Shown here: piece after piece, positions 38,288-47,426 of the stretch
Layout: each line of letters begins with the position of its first letter
How positions within the stretch are numbered: position 1 is the first letter of the stretch
NCBI GenBank assembly: GCA_001604185.1
Contig: LVAV01000002.1
Location: 1 to 64,000 of the forward strand
From: Clostridiales bacterium Firm_16
Lineage (GTDB): Bacteria > Bacillota > Clostridia > Saccharofermentanales > Saccharofermentanaceae
DNA: 64,000 bases
Direction: 5' to 3'
Program-made: the position numbers and the translations under genes
The notes under the pieces: generated by a model
What the model was told of the DNA's origin: nothing
Databases searched by the model: none
Seen by the model: only the letters and a program-made list of their open reading frames with translations

Positions 38288-40669
38288 ATGTTTTTCAGAA
38301 TGCTAAGAAATGATCTGAAGGCGAAGAAGGGTCTGAATGTGATCCTTTTTATCTTCTTGATCGCATCGGCGGCACTGGTATTTGCAGGAGCGGTCCAGAT
38401 CTATTCGGCCTTGAACGGCAAAGAGTATACCGCTGATATGTGCAAGATGTCCGATATCTATCTTTATGTATCGGAAGGCAATCACGATAAGGCGAAATCG
38501 ATCCTGGATGCAAGCGAGAATGTCCTTGACTATTATGAATCAGATGCCAGGATGCTGATCTCTTCGCAATTGGATTTTGAATGTTTCGAAGAAACGGAAG
38601 ATGACCATTTCGATGCGAGCGGACACTATCTGGTTCGTCAACCCAGAAAGACAGATCTGGTATATGACGAATTCGGTCACCCGTTCTATGTGAAAAGCGG
38701 GACGATGTATGTTCCTCTTCGGATGAAGGATCTTGCGGGAGCTTGTATCGGCGATACCGTCAAGCTGACCACGCATATGGGAAATACTTATTCCTTTACC
38801 ATCGCAGGTTTCTATAAAGAGGGCTTTGACTATCGAAACCGATACATCATTTCCGACAGTGACTATGAAATTCTGAATAAGGAATATCCCATCGGCCTTT
38901 CCGTCTTCGAACTGAATCTGAAGAACAAAGATGAACTTAGCCGGAATAAGCTTTACAGCGACCTTCGGAGCGAAGGGGTCGGTCTGACCGCATTCCGTCG
39001 TTTGGATATGACTACCGATGCGACATTGACCTTCATTCTTGCAGCCTTCATCGCGGTGGTAAGTATCTTCATGATACTGATCATCTTCATGACGATCCGT
39101 TTCACGATGATCTCCGCGATTCGGGATGAGGAGAAGGAGATCGGAACCATGCGGGCCATCGGTACCGACAGCATCTCTTTCCGTTGGCTCTTCGCCGCCA
39201 AGTATATCGCTTTTGCCGTGCTGGGCGGAATCCTCGGTGTGATCGTCGGTTTCATATTGTCGAATCAATTCCTGAATATCTTCTCGGCGAATCTTCTTTT
39301 CCCGCCTGTAGGCGTCCAGCTGGTCATCGGTACGATCGCGGTCCTCGTGATGGTATGTCTGATCATACTGTTCTGCTTCTTTGTGATGCGGAAGATCAAG
39401 AAGATTTCTGTCATCGATGCCATCCGTGGTGGAGAAGGCGGCGAAAGATTCGGAAACATTTCCCTTCTTTTCCTTCATAAAAGAAAGGCTATGCGGGTTC
39501 CGTGGTACCTGGCGATCTCGGATATCCTGAAGAACTTTAAGCGGTACATTTTCCTTGTTGCCGGATATATGCTGGGCTGCATGATCATTCTTCTGGTCTT
39601 CTATGTGGCGAGTTCCGTTGTCAGCAAGGAGTTCATGAGATATTACGGGTTGAACCAGATCGATTTCTATCCGGATTTTCACTCGGAACTGATGTACGAA
39701 TACGGTGAGCGATGCTATACGGAAGGAAAGGAATTCTATGATCTGATCAATGAAGATTTTCAGCAGAACGATATCCCGGCCCACATCGTTACCTTTGATG
39801 AAATGACCGGATATATGCTCTACGGCAACGAGCAGGTGGAATACACGGTCTGGTTCGAATGCGGGGAGCCGGATAAATATCTGTACTGCGAGGGAAGCCG
39901 CGTCCCTGTACTTGCAAATGAGGTCGCTCTTTCTGAGTATAGTGCGAAGCTGTACGGGATCAAGATCGGAGATATCATCACCATGGAACTCCCCGAGACA
40001 GATGACGGCGGAATCACGGTGACCCGGAATCAAAGGGAACTGGTCGTTACCGGTTTTCTGAACTATTCGGAGTTTTCATATCGTGCGGCGCTCATGGGTT
40101 CGGAATATCATGCCGGTGCCCGCGATTTTCATGGTTTCTCGTCGATCATCATCGATGAAGGCGGGCAGGATACTTTCAAGCGGATCGAGGATCTTTACGG
40201 TGAAACGAACGTCATGTCTGCGCAGGAATATCTCGAGCATTCGCTGATGGACTATATCGGACTTTTCAATATGCTGAAGATCGTCATGACGGCAACCGTC
40301 ATCTTCATCACGGTTCTGATGACCGTGCTCTACGTCAACATCTTCCGATATGAAGACAGATCAGAGATCGCACTTCTGAACACACTCGGATTCGGTAACG
40401 GATCGGTGGCAGCCTGGCAGATACTTCGTATGCTGATCCTTGTGCTGATATCGATCGTACTGGGCACGATACTGGTCAATACATTAGGACAGCTACTGGT
40501 AGGAGTGCTTTTCAATTACGTTAAGCTCAAAGGCTTCCGGTTTATCGTGAACTGGTTCACGACGCTGGTCATCATGCCGGCTATCATCATCGGGTCCGCG
40601 CTTATACCGACAGTACTGAAACTGAAAGATCTCAGGAAGACCAAGCTCGCTGACATCGCGGAAGAATAA
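38288..40669 (+). CDS. FtsX-type ABC transporter permease
   Basis: 793 residues from the ATG at 38288 (GGAG 9 bases upstream). Eight to ten TM helices in two FtsX clusters: a first TM near residue 17, three near 250-370, one near 415, then three near 660-780. EEKEIGTMRAIGTDSISFRWLF and RSEIALLNTLGFGNGSVAAWQI are the coupling-helix motifs that touch the ATPase. Extracytoplasmic loops are large (about 200 residues each). This is the layout of BceB/MacB-like mechanotransmission permeases used in peptide-antibiotic resistance or lipoprotein handling. Confidence 0.87.
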   Translation: MFFRMLRNDLKAKKGLNVILFIFLIASAALVFAGAVQIYSALNGKEYTADMCKMSDIYLYVSEGNHDKAKSILDASENVLDYYESDARMLISSQLDFECFEETEDDHFDASGHYLVRQPRKTDLVYDEFGHPFYVKSGTMYVPLRMKDLAGACIGDTVKLTTHMGNTYSFTIAGFYKEGFDYRNRYIISDSDYEILNKEYPIGLSVFELNLKNKDELSRNKLYSDLRSEGVGLTAFRRLDMTTDATLTFILAAFIAVVSIFMILIIFMTIRFTMISAIRDEEKEIGTMRAIGTDSISFRWLFAAKYIAFAVLGGILGVIVGFILSNQFLNIFSANLLFPPVGVQLVIGTIAVLVMVCLIILFCFFVMRKIKKISVIDAIRGGEGGERFGNISLLFLHKRKAMRVPWYLAISDILKNFKRYIFLVAGYMLGCMIILLVFYVASSVVSKEFMRYYGLNQIDFYPDFHSELMYEYGERCYTEGKEFYDLINEDFQQNDIPAHIVTFDEMTGYMLYGNEQVEYTVWFECGEPDKYLYCEGSRVPVLANEVALSEYSAKLYGIKIGDIITMELPETDDGGITVTRNQRELVVTGFLNYSEFSYRAALMGSEYHAGARDFHGFSSIIIDEGGQDTFKRIEDLYGETNVMSAQEYLEHSLMDYIGLFNMLKIVMTATVIFITVLMTVLYVNIFRYEDRSEIALLNTLGFGNGSVAAWQILRMLILVLISIVLGTILVNTLGQLLVGVLFNYVKLKGFRFIVNWFTTLVIMPAIIIGSALIPTVLKLKDLRKTKLADIAEE

Positions 40670-40679
40670 GGAGGAAATC

Positions 40680-41438
40680 ATGGAAAACGTAATCAAGGTC
40701 AAGGACCTCTGCAAAACATACATCATCAAATCCAACAGCAACAATGTACTTCGGAATGTGAATTTCGAGATGAAGAAAGGCGAATTCGTCAGTGTCATGG
40801 GCCCTTCGGGAAGTGGCAAATCGACACTGCTCTACACCGTCAGCGGTATGGATAACGTCACCAACGGCGAAGTAGAATTCTGTGGCAAAAAGCTGACTTC
40901 ACTGGGCAGAAAAGAGATGATGCAGCTGCGTCTCCGCAAGATGGGATTTATTTTCCAGCACATGTACATGATGAAGAAGCTCTGCATCCTGGACAATATC
41001 GTTCTTCCCGGATTCCAGGCGGGAGGTACCCGCTCGGCGGTAAAGGAGCGGGCCGAGGATCTGATGAGAAGACTGGGCATTATCGACATCGCCGAGAAGG
41101 AGATCACGGAGGTCTCCGGAGGCGAACTGCAGAGAGCCTGCCTGTGCCGGGCCCTGATCAATGATCCGGAGGTAGTCTTCGCGGATGAGCCCACAGGTGC
41201 GCTGAATTCCAAGGCGGCCGGCGGTGTCATGCACGAACTCTTGGAAGCTAACCGGAGAGGCACCGGCATTCTTATGGTCACGCACTCGGTAAAAGTCGCC
41301 GCAAGAAGCGAACGAGTCATTTATCTCATGGACGGCGGCATTGAGGGTGAGCTGATCCTGGGCAAGATGAAAGACGAGAACGATCTTCGTGAGCGTGAGA
41401 AAACGCTGAATAACTGGCTGATCGAAAGGGGATGGTAA
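40680..41438 (+). CDS. ABC transporter ATPase, LolD/BceA-like
   Basis: 252 residues. Walker A GPSGSGKST near 42, Q-loop FIFQHMYMMKKLCI, signature VSGGELQRACLCRAL, Walker B VVFADEPTGALNSKAAG and H-loop MVTHSV are all intact. The MGFIFQ and GALNSK motifs belong to the MacB/LolD/BceA subfamily that pairs with FtsX permeases such as the one upstream. AAGGAGG precedes the ATG, 10 bases after the permease stop. Confidence 0.94.
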   Translation: MENVIKVKDLCKTYIIKSNSNNVLRNVNFEMKKGEFVSVMGPSGSGKSTLLYTVSGMDNVTNGEVEFCGKKLTSLGRKEMMQLRLRKMGFIFQHMYMMKKLCILDNIVLPGFQAGGTRSAVKERAEDLMRRLGIIDIAEKEITEVSGGELQRACLCRALINDPEVVFADEPTGALNSKAAGGVMHELLEANRRGTGILMVTHSVKVAARSERVIYLMDGGIEGELILGKMKDENDLREREKTLNNWLIERGW

Positions 41439-41439
41439 G

Positions 41440-42828
41440 ATGAAGAAGCATACGCGCCTGACCTGTGCGGTAGCCATGACTCTTGCAGGTTCCCTTCTTA
41501 CATCCTGTGCCTCGAACTCCTATGAGAACTTCACTTTCCCGGAGAACGAGGACAGTGTGCTCGTGAAGGTAGCGGACTATTCGAGAAAGACAGATTATGA
41601 CAACGAGGCCCCCGTGGACAAGAGTGTAACGGTCGTCCGTTCTCAGGACGGGCTCTGCGTGATGGATGTCAAGGAACACTATTTCGATATTACCCTGGAC
41701 CTGGAGAAAGGGGATCACTATTCAGTCGGCAAAGCCTATGGTGAAGTGGTCAAGATGGTAGCCGGCGATCGTTTCGGCGGAATGGAATCCTATTTATATG
41801 AGAACGCCCGGTATTTCTTCACCGATGTAGATGCTTCCACCTACGAAGAATTAGGCAAAAGATCTGCCTCGTTATATTCTTCCCTGCCGAAGGAGTACCA
41901 GGACGAGATCCGCGGACTGGCTGAGGCGGTCACGGATGCGAAAGGTTTTGTAGAGGACGGCGTGCTGTCCTACGAAGAGATGATCCTGGCACAGTTCATC
42001 CCGGATGCGCTGCGCGGTTCCGCGTGCAGTGCAGTATCCCTGGACGGTGAAAGGACCGAATCCGGCAAGCGGATCACGTCGAGACTTCTTGAGTGGCCTA
42101 CCGGGACCAAGTCGCAGGTAGCGAACATGCACGCGGTGGTCCACTATAACCAAGGCGAGAGTTCTTTTGTCAGCGTGGGTGTCCTTGGTGTGCTGACACC
42201 CTTCTCTCTCATGAGCAGTCATGGAGTCTTCATCGGCATGCTGGATGTCGGATCGAATAATACGGCTTTTACCTGCGAAAACAAATCCAGTTATACCTTC
42301 GGCATGCGTTATTCCATCGAGAACCTGACGACAGCCAAAGAGGCGGCCGAGTATATGGCGGAGCATGCGTACGACTACACTTATTGTGCGAATATCCTTG
42401 TTACCGATGAGAAAGATGCATTCTGTGTGGAAATGTCGGTGACTCCGGATGAAGGAGAACCGATCATCCGAAACGAGGAGACGCCCATATTTCCCACGTT
42501 GCCGAATACGGCAGAGAACTGCATTTTCGTCGTCAACGGTTTCGTCTGTGAAGGACACAAAGATATCGTCTCATACAAACTGGGCAACCGGATCCGGTGG
42601 GATCGGTTCGATTCGTGGTTTACGGGCAATAAGAAATTCTCCCTGGAAACTTTCAAGGAGATCATGACATGCGAGAACACAGAACGGTCGATCCAGCTGG
42701 TGGGAAATAACGATTCCGCGTTCCACTGGGTCATTGCCGATTACGATACAAGAACGATCCAGGCCTCATTTGTCGTAGCCGATCCGAAGGGTGATGCGCC
42801 TGTGCTCTATACGGTGGCACAATTTTGA
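41440..42828 (+). CDS. Ntn-hydrolase lipoprotein, C45/linear-amide hydrolase type
   Basis: 462 residues. Signal peptide with lipobox LLTSC, so surface-anchored. The middle holds RGSACSAVSLDGE, where Cys196 would be the nucleophile exposed by autocatalytic cleavage, followed by strands (HAVVHYNQGESSFVSVGVLGVL) of an Ntn fold similar to C45 acyltransferases and phospholipase-B-like proteins. These cleave amides of penicillins, bile acids, lipids or peptides. Its place between the ABC ATPase and a two-component system (1-base gap upstream) suggests it acts on the compound the module senses or exports. Confidence 0.72.
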   Translation: MKKHTRLTCAVAMTLAGSLLTSCASNSYENFTFPENEDSVLVKVADYSRKTDYDNEAPVDKSVTVVRSQDGLCVMDVKEHYFDITLDLEKGDHYSVGKAYGEVVKMVAGDRFGGMESYLYENARYFFTDVDASTYEELGKRSASLYSSLPKEYQDEIRGLAEAVTDAKGFVEDGVLSYEEMILAQFIPDALRGSACSAVSLDGERTESGKRITSRLLEWPTGTKSQVANMHAVVHYNQGESSFVSVGVLGVLTPFSLMSSHGVFIGMLDVGSNNTAFTCENKSSYTFGMRYSIENLTTAKEAAEYMAEHAYDYTYCANILVTDEKDAFCVEMSVTPDEGEPIIRNEETPIFPTLPNTAENCIFVVNGFVCEGHKDIVSYKLGNRIRWDRFDSWFTGNKKFSLETFKEIMTCENTERSIQLVGNNDSAFHWVIADYDTRTIQASFVVADPKGDAPVLYTVAQF

Positions 42829-42836
42829 CAGCGAGG

Positions 42837-42866
42837 TTGCCAAACCGCTCCCGATATCATTACAAT
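42837..42866 (+). promoter_or_regulatory. Internal promoter for the two-component system
   Basis: TTGCCA (42837-42842), 18-base spacer, TACAAT (42861-42866), 31 bases before the regulator start. It would allow basal expression of the sensor independently of the transport genes. Confidence 0.55.
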
Positions 42867-42896
42867 GGTCTTATTCTACACAGGGGAGGACCCAGA

Positions 42897-43583
42897 ATGA
42901 CGGATATCCTGATAGTCGAAGACGATGTCGAACTTGGTACGCTTCTTCGCAGTTTCATTACTGCGGCGGGCTACAGCGTACTCCTTTCTGCGGATGCGGA
43001 GAAGGCATCAGAGATGCTCGCGACGGAGAGCGTGCGTCTGGCGATCGTGGACATCATGCTCCCGGGCAAAAGCGGCTATGATCTCTGCCGTGAGATCCGT
43101 GGGAAAGGGGATATCCCGATCCTCCTGATGAGTGCACGGGCGGACGAAGGAAGTATGCTTCTGGGCTATGAGACCGGCGCCGATGACTTCATTGAGAAAC
43201 CGTTTTCTACTGCTGTTCTGATCGCGAAGGTGAAGGCCATGCTCAAGCGTGGCGGCGAGGTAAAAGAAGAAGCCAAAGCGGTACTCGTATCGCATGGCAT
43301 CGAACTGGATCCGGTCTCCAGGACTGTTACCCAGAACGGTGCTCCCGTGAAGTTGAACATCAAGGAGTTCGACCTTCTGAAGTATCTCATGGAACACGAA
43401 GGAGAAGCCCTCGACAAGAACCGGCTTTTCAGCGAAGTGTGGGGCACAGATTGTTTCACGGAACCCAGTACAGTTACTGTCCATATCCGATGGCTCCGGG
43501 AGAAACTGGAAGAGGATCCGAAGAATCCCAGGATCATTAACACAGTCTTTAAGCTCGGCTACAGGTTTGGTGATGCAGAATGA
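42897..43583 (+). CDS. OmpR/PhoB-family response regulator
   Basis: 228 residues. Receiver domain with acidic pocket EDD near the N-terminus (ILIVEDD), phospho-acceptor Asp near 51 (VDIMLPGKSG) and conserved Lys in DFIEKPF; then a winged-helix DNA-binding domain with KEFDLLKYLMEHEGEALDKNRLFSEVWG and TVTVHIRWLREKLEEDPKNPRIINTVFKLGYRF. GGGGAGGA precedes the ATG. It overlaps the kinase gene by four bases. It probably controls the upstream ABC genes. Confidence 0.94.
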   Translation: MTDILIVEDDVELGTLLRSFITAAGYSVLLSADAEKASEMLATESVRLAIVDIMLPGKSGYDLCREIRGKGDIPILLMSARADEGSMLLGYETGADDFIEKPFSTAVLIAKVKAMLKRGGEVKEEAKAVLVSHGIELDPVSRTVTQNGAPVKLNIKEFDLLKYLMEHEGEALDKNRLFSEVWGTDCFTEPSTVTVHIRWLREKLEEDPKNPRIINTVFKLGYRFGDAE

Positions 43584-44884
43584 AGAGATCCTACTTGCCG
43601 GCCCTCATCCTGACCTTTCTTTTCGTGCTCATTTTCGCGGGTTTTAATTTCGGTTATTCCAGGATTCTTTCTTCCAGAAGTGAAAGCCGGAATGTGACGA
43701 TCAACCGCATCAACGATGTGATCGCGAAATCGAAAGAAGATCCGGAGACGGTAATCACTAAGCAATACGATTCCTGGAAAGATTCCTTCGGCGAGGATAC
43801 ACCGGAAAGCATCACGTTCTATGGAATGGGGAGGCAGGGGTCCGGACAGGTCTTTGTGGAAGCGGAAACAGATGGCACCGTGCTCTGTGCATTATATCGC
43901 GATTCGGAACTGAAAGGATTTGTGAAATACAGCTTTTCCAACGGGATTCACGGAAAGGTCCGACTGGCAGTGAATATTGCCATCGCAGCCTGCGCGATTA
44001 TTGCAGTTGCTCTGGCCCTGTTCATCAGAAAAAAGATCCTGACCCCATTTAACCGATTGTCGGAATACCCTGAGCGGATCGCAAAGATGCCGGATGTCGC
44101 ACAGCTTCCGGAGGACAGAAACCGGTGGTTCGGTAAATACATCTGGAGCATGAACATGCTGAGGGATGTGCTTGGAAAGGAAAGAAAGAGAGCCGAGAAA
44201 CTGGAGTGTGAAAGACAGACTCTTGTTGCCTCTATTGCCCACAGTGTTAAGACCCCGGTCATGAATATCCGCCTTTATGCGGAGGCTCTCAAAGGCGGAT
44301 TGACGCTGGAGAACGGACAGAAGGCCGATATCAACGAGATCGCCGATAAGATCGACAGTAATGCGGAGAGGATCCAGAAACTGACGGCAGAAGTGATCGG
44401 CGCATCTTCCACGGCAGTCAGTGCGTATGAACCGGAGATGGAAGAGTTCTATCTCAAGGATCTGGCGACGATGGTTGAAGAGGAATACTCCCAGCGGATG
44501 CAGCTGACAAGGATCCCTTTCCGTGTGGATTGCGATGACAATCCACTGGTACGAAGTGACCGCTACGGGATCTTAAGGATCATCTCGCTTCTTATGGATA
44601 ATGCAGTTAAATACGGAAACGGTAAGGGCATCGTTGTCTCCATGATGAGTGAGGACGAAGGGATCACAGTCTCTGTGAGAAACAAAGGCGAACTGCTTCC
44701 GGAGGAAGAACTGTCCTTCATATTCACAAGTTTCCGAAGAGGCTCTAATGCATCCGGGAAAGAAGGCAGCGGAATCGGTCTTTACACAGCCAAATCCGTG
44801 GCCACCGCACTGGGCGGGAATATTTTTGCCAGAAGACTCGAGGAATCCGGCGAGATGGAATTTATCGTGTATATTCCGCTGTGA
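43580..44884 (+). CDS. Sensor histidine kinase
   Basis: 434 residues. Two TM helices (about 7-27 and 132-152) flank a 100-residue extracytoplasmic sensor; a HAMP-like linker follows. The H-box SIAHSVKTPVMNIRLYAEAL puts the phospho-His near 220 (HSVKTP, the HPK subtype with Ser/Val after His). N-box LLMDNAVKYGNG, G1/F region FTSFRRGSNASGKEGSGIGLYTAK. The kinase pairs with the regulator upstream. The sensor domain is too large for the intramembrane BceS type, so it likely senses an external ligand. Confidence 0.92.
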   Translation: MKRSYLPALILTFLFVLIFAGFNFGYSRILSSRSESRNVTINRINDVIAKSKEDPETVITKQYDSWKDSFGEDTPESITFYGMGRQGSGQVFVEAETDGTVLCALYRDSELKGFVKYSFSNGIHGKVRLAVNIAIAACAIIAVALALFIRKKILTPFNRLSEYPERIAKMPDVAQLPEDRNRWFGKYIWSMNMLRDVLGKERKRAEKLECERQTLVASIAHSVKTPVMNIRLYAEALKGGLTLENGQKADINEIADKIDSNAERIQKLTAEVIGASSTAVSAYEPEMEEFYLKDLATMVEEEYSQRMQLTRIPFRVDCDDNPLVRSDRYGILRIISLLMDNAVKYGNGKGIVVSMMSEDEGITVSVRNKGELLPEEELSFIFTSFRRGSNASGKEGSGIGLYTAKSVATALGGNIFARRLEESGEMEFIVYIPL

Positions 44885-44947
44885 CGAAGGATCTTCAAAA
44901 CGCGGAAAAGGCATAAAGCCACATATCGTATATAAATGAGCATGATC

Positions 44948-44976
44948 TTGATATAAGTTCAAATTCTCCGTGATAC
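44948..44976 (+). promoter_or_regulatory. Promoter of the AKR-MATE unit
   Basis: TTGATA (44948-44953), 17-base spacer, TGATAC (44971-44976), overlapping a second possible -10 (TACTAT). Confidence 0.4.
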
Positions 44977-45017
44977 TATGAATATGTAACATGAAAAAGC
45001 AGATCGGAGGAGTAAAC

Positions 45018-45872
45018 ATGATCGACCAGAACAGTACGTATAAACTTGCAAACGGTGTAGAGATCCCTTGTATCGGATTTGGAATGTGGCAGACCCCTGA
45101 TGATGTAGTGGGTGTGAATTCAGTAAAGAGTGCCATCGCGGCGGGTTACCGTCATATTGATACGGCACAGGCATATAGAAACGAAGGTTGTGTCGGACAG
45201 GCATTGCTTGAGACCGGAGCGAAGAGAGAAGACCTCTTCATTACAACGAAGATCTGGAACAATAATCACAGCTACGATCTGGTGATGAGTTCGATGGAAG
45301 AATCCCTGAAGAAACTGGAGACATCCTATGTGGACCTTCTTCTGATCCACTGGCCGAATCCGCTGCCGTTCCGTTCCCGCTGGGAGGAAGCCAATGCAGA
45401 AACATGGAAAGCCATGGAAGAGCTCTATAAGGCCGGCAAAGTCCGCGCGATCGGTATCAGTAATTTCCGTCAGCATCACATCGAAGCACTTCTGAAGACG
45501 GCCGAGATTGCACCGATGGTCAACCAGATCAGACTGTGCCCGGGTGAGACACAGGACGAAGTCGTGGATTACTGCAGATCTCTGGGTATGGTCCTTGAGG
45601 CATACAGCCCGCTGGGCACAGGTAAGATCTTCAGCGTTCCGCAGATGCAGGAACTGGCTGATAAATACGGCCGCAGTATCGCACAGATCTGTATCCGTTG
45701 GAGTCTGCAGCGTGGATATCTCCCGCTGCCTAAGTCGGTTACTCCGTCCAGGATCGAGGAGAACCTCAAAGTATTCGATTTCGAACTGGATGACAGCGAT
45801 GTGAAGATGATCGCAGAGGAACTTCAGGGCTGCGTAGGTCTGTCCGGAGATCCGGATAATATGCCTTTCTAA
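45018..45872 (+). CDS. Aldo/keto reductase
   Basis: 284 residues. Catalytic tetrad of the AKR TIM barrel: HIDTAQAYRNE (Asp and Tyr), TTKIW (Lys), DLLLIHWP (His). NADPH-binding end around LPKSVTPSRIEENLKVFDFEL. It resembles 2,5-diketo-gluconate/prostaglandin-F-type reductases of Firmicutes. It would reduce aldehydes or ketones in the cytoplasm. GGAGG precedes the ATG at 45018, chosen over 44991. The MATE gene begins 1 base after its stop. Confidence 0.93.
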   Translation: MIDQNSTYKLANGVEIPCIGFGMWQTPDDVVGVNSVKSAIAAGYRHIDTAQAYRNEGCVGQALLETGAKREDLFITTKIWNNNHSYDLVMSSMEESLKKLETSYVDLLLIHWPNPLPFRSRWEEANAETWKAMEELYKAGKVRAIGISNFRQHHIEALLKTAEIAPMVNQIRLCPGETQDEVVDYCRSLGMVLEAYSPLGTGKIFSVPQMQELADKYGRSIAQICIRWSLQRGYLPLPKSVTPSRIEENLKVFDFELDDSDVKMIAEELQGCVGLSGDPDNMPF

Positions 45873-45873
45873 G

Positions 45874-47262
45874 ATGAGCGAGCATAGATCATCCGTATTG
45901 AATATGACGGAAGGAGATCCGGTGTCTCTGATCATCCGGTTCTCCATTCCGATGTTGATCGGCAACCTGTTTCAACAGCTTTATAATCTCGTAGATTCCG
46001 TGGTCGTAGGACACTTTGTCGGTGCCGATGCCCTGGCTTCGATCGGTGCCACCAACTCCGTGACGTTCCTGTTCTTCGCTTTATGTAACGGGTTCGGTAA
46101 CGGAGGCGGTATCATCACGTCCCAGTTTTTCGGCAAGGGAGACGATTCTTCTGTCAAGAAATGCATCACCAATACCGGCTACATCATGGTCATCTTTCCG
46201 ATCATTGTCGGTATCGTATCTTATTTTCTGACGGTACCGGTGCTGACGTTACTGGACACGCCGGAGGGACTTCTTGCTGACTCTGTATCCTACATGAGGA
46301 TCATGTGCCTGGGAATGGTTTTTGTGTCCTTATACAACTATGCATCGGCAATGCTCCGTGCATTGGGAGATTCGAAAACACCACTTTATTTCCTGATCTT
46401 CTCCTGCATACTGAACACGGGACTGGACGTGCTTTTCGTATATGGGTTGAATATGAGTGTCGAGGGTGCCGGAATTGCTACCGTGATCGCGCAGATCATC
46501 TCGGCTTTTTCCTGCCTGGGCTATGCGATCAAGAAGAATCCGTATTTCAAGATGACCCGGGAAGACATGAAGTTCGACAAGACGATCTCACTTAAGGTGA
46601 TCAAGCTCGGTGGACCTCTGTCACTACAGTTCTCCCTGATTGCCATCTCCTGTATGGCACTTCAGAAAGTCGTAAATGCTTACGAGAATGTTGCCATTGC
46701 CGCTTTTACGGCCACGAGCCGGATTGAGCAGATCATCCATCAGCCGTACCAGACTTTGAGCGCGGCACTGGCCACCTACACCGGTCAGAATTACGGTGCA
46801 CGGAAGATGGACCGGGTCAAGGTGGGCTTCAAAAAGAGCTTCATGATCATGCTGGTCTTCACGCTGCTCATGGTGCCGGTCATGCAGCTTTGCGGAGAGA
46901 GTATCATCCGGATCTTCGTCAAAGAAGAGGACGTGATCGCGATGGGTGCAAGAGCCCTGAGTATCACCAGTATCTTCTATATCATGCTGGGTATCATCTA
47001 TGTTGTACGAGGCGTCCTGAACGGTCTGGGAGATTCTTTCTTTGCCCTGTTTAACGGTATCGTGGAAGTCATCGGAAGATTCATTGTTCCGGTTGCCCTG
47101 ACCGGTATTGCTACCATCGGCCTCTGGGGGATCTGGTGGTCCGTGGGTATTGTCTGGGCAATGAGTGGTCTGACGGCATGGATGCGGTATATGGGTTTCC
47201 GAAGGAGGATCAATCCCGATTCCGTTCGTTTGAAAGGAAGACGTCTGACGAAGCAAAGTTAG
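45874..47262 (+). CDS. MATE-family multidrug/Na+ antiporter
   Basis: 462 residues, twelve TM helices in two homologous halves. The start (GDPVSLIIRFSIPMLIGNLFQQLYNLVDSVVVGHFVG) and the repeat at LSLQFSLIAISCMALQKVV fit the DinF/NorM MATE fold, clostridial subgroup with the VGHFVGADALASIGAT element. It exports drugs or small organics in exchange for Na+ or H+. Translation is probably coupled to the reductase, since only one base separates the genes. A 34-residue frame and a strong terminator follow. Confidence 0.93.
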   Translation: MSEHRSSVLNMTEGDPVSLIIRFSIPMLIGNLFQQLYNLVDSVVVGHFVGADALASIGATNSVTFLFFALCNGFGNGGGIITSQFFGKGDDSSVKKCITNTGYIMVIFPIIVGIVSYFLTVPVLTLLDTPEGLLADSVSYMRIMCLGMVFVSLYNYASAMLRALGDSKTPLYFLIFSCILNTGLDVLFVYGLNMSVEGAGIATVIAQIISAFSCLGYAIKKNPYFKMTREDMKFDKTISLKVIKLGGPLSLQFSLIAISCMALQKVVNAYENVAIAAFTATSRIEQIIHQPYQTLSAALATYTGQNYGARKMDRVKVGFKKSFMIMLVFTLLMVPVMQLCGESIIRIFVKEEDVIAMGARALSITSIFYIMLGIIYVVRGVLNGLGDSFFALFNGIVEVIGRFIVPVALTGIATIGLWGIWWSVGIVWAMSGLTAWMRYMGFRRRINPDSVRLKGRRLTKQS

Positions 47263-47275
47263 AGGAGGTAGACAT

Positions 47276-47380
47276 ATGACAAGCGAAGAACTGCGCGCAG
47301 GTATCATTACCGCGCTCTCCGAAGAGGACCTGGAAGTAGCTAAACACGGCATAAACGTAATGAAGGGGTTATTGAAATAA
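47276..47380 (+). CDS. 34-residue small protein ending inside a terminator
   Basis: An ATG with an excellent AGGAGG site 6 bases upstream opens a 34-codon frame: MTSEELRAGIITALSEEDL followed by EVAKHGINVMKGLLK. It is helical and amphipathic by eye. Its last codons and TAA lie inside the left arm and loop of the terminator at 47363. It follows the MATE gene by 13 bases, so it could be a small regulator or partner of the exporter. No family recognised. Confidence 0.6.
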   Translation: MTSEELRAGIITALSEEDLEVAKHGINVMKGLLK

Positions 47381-47394
47381 CCCCTTCTTTTTTT
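47363..47394. terminator. Strong rho-independent terminator
   Basis: AAGGGGTTAT (47363-47372), TGAA tetraloop, ATAACCCCTT (47377-47386), then CTTTTTTT. Symmetric enough to serve also the convergent GH10 gene on the other strand, though the upstream A-run for that direction is short. Confidence 0.88.
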
Positions 47395-47426
47395 CACTCG
47401 ATTGTTTCCGGATGTGTGTTTCCTGA

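Noticed and set aside
38540-40033. 497-codon minus-strand frame opposite the ABC permease
   Set aside because: The translation is His/Asp/Arg-rich without hydrophobic or domain structure; the sense frame encodes a clear FtsX permease.
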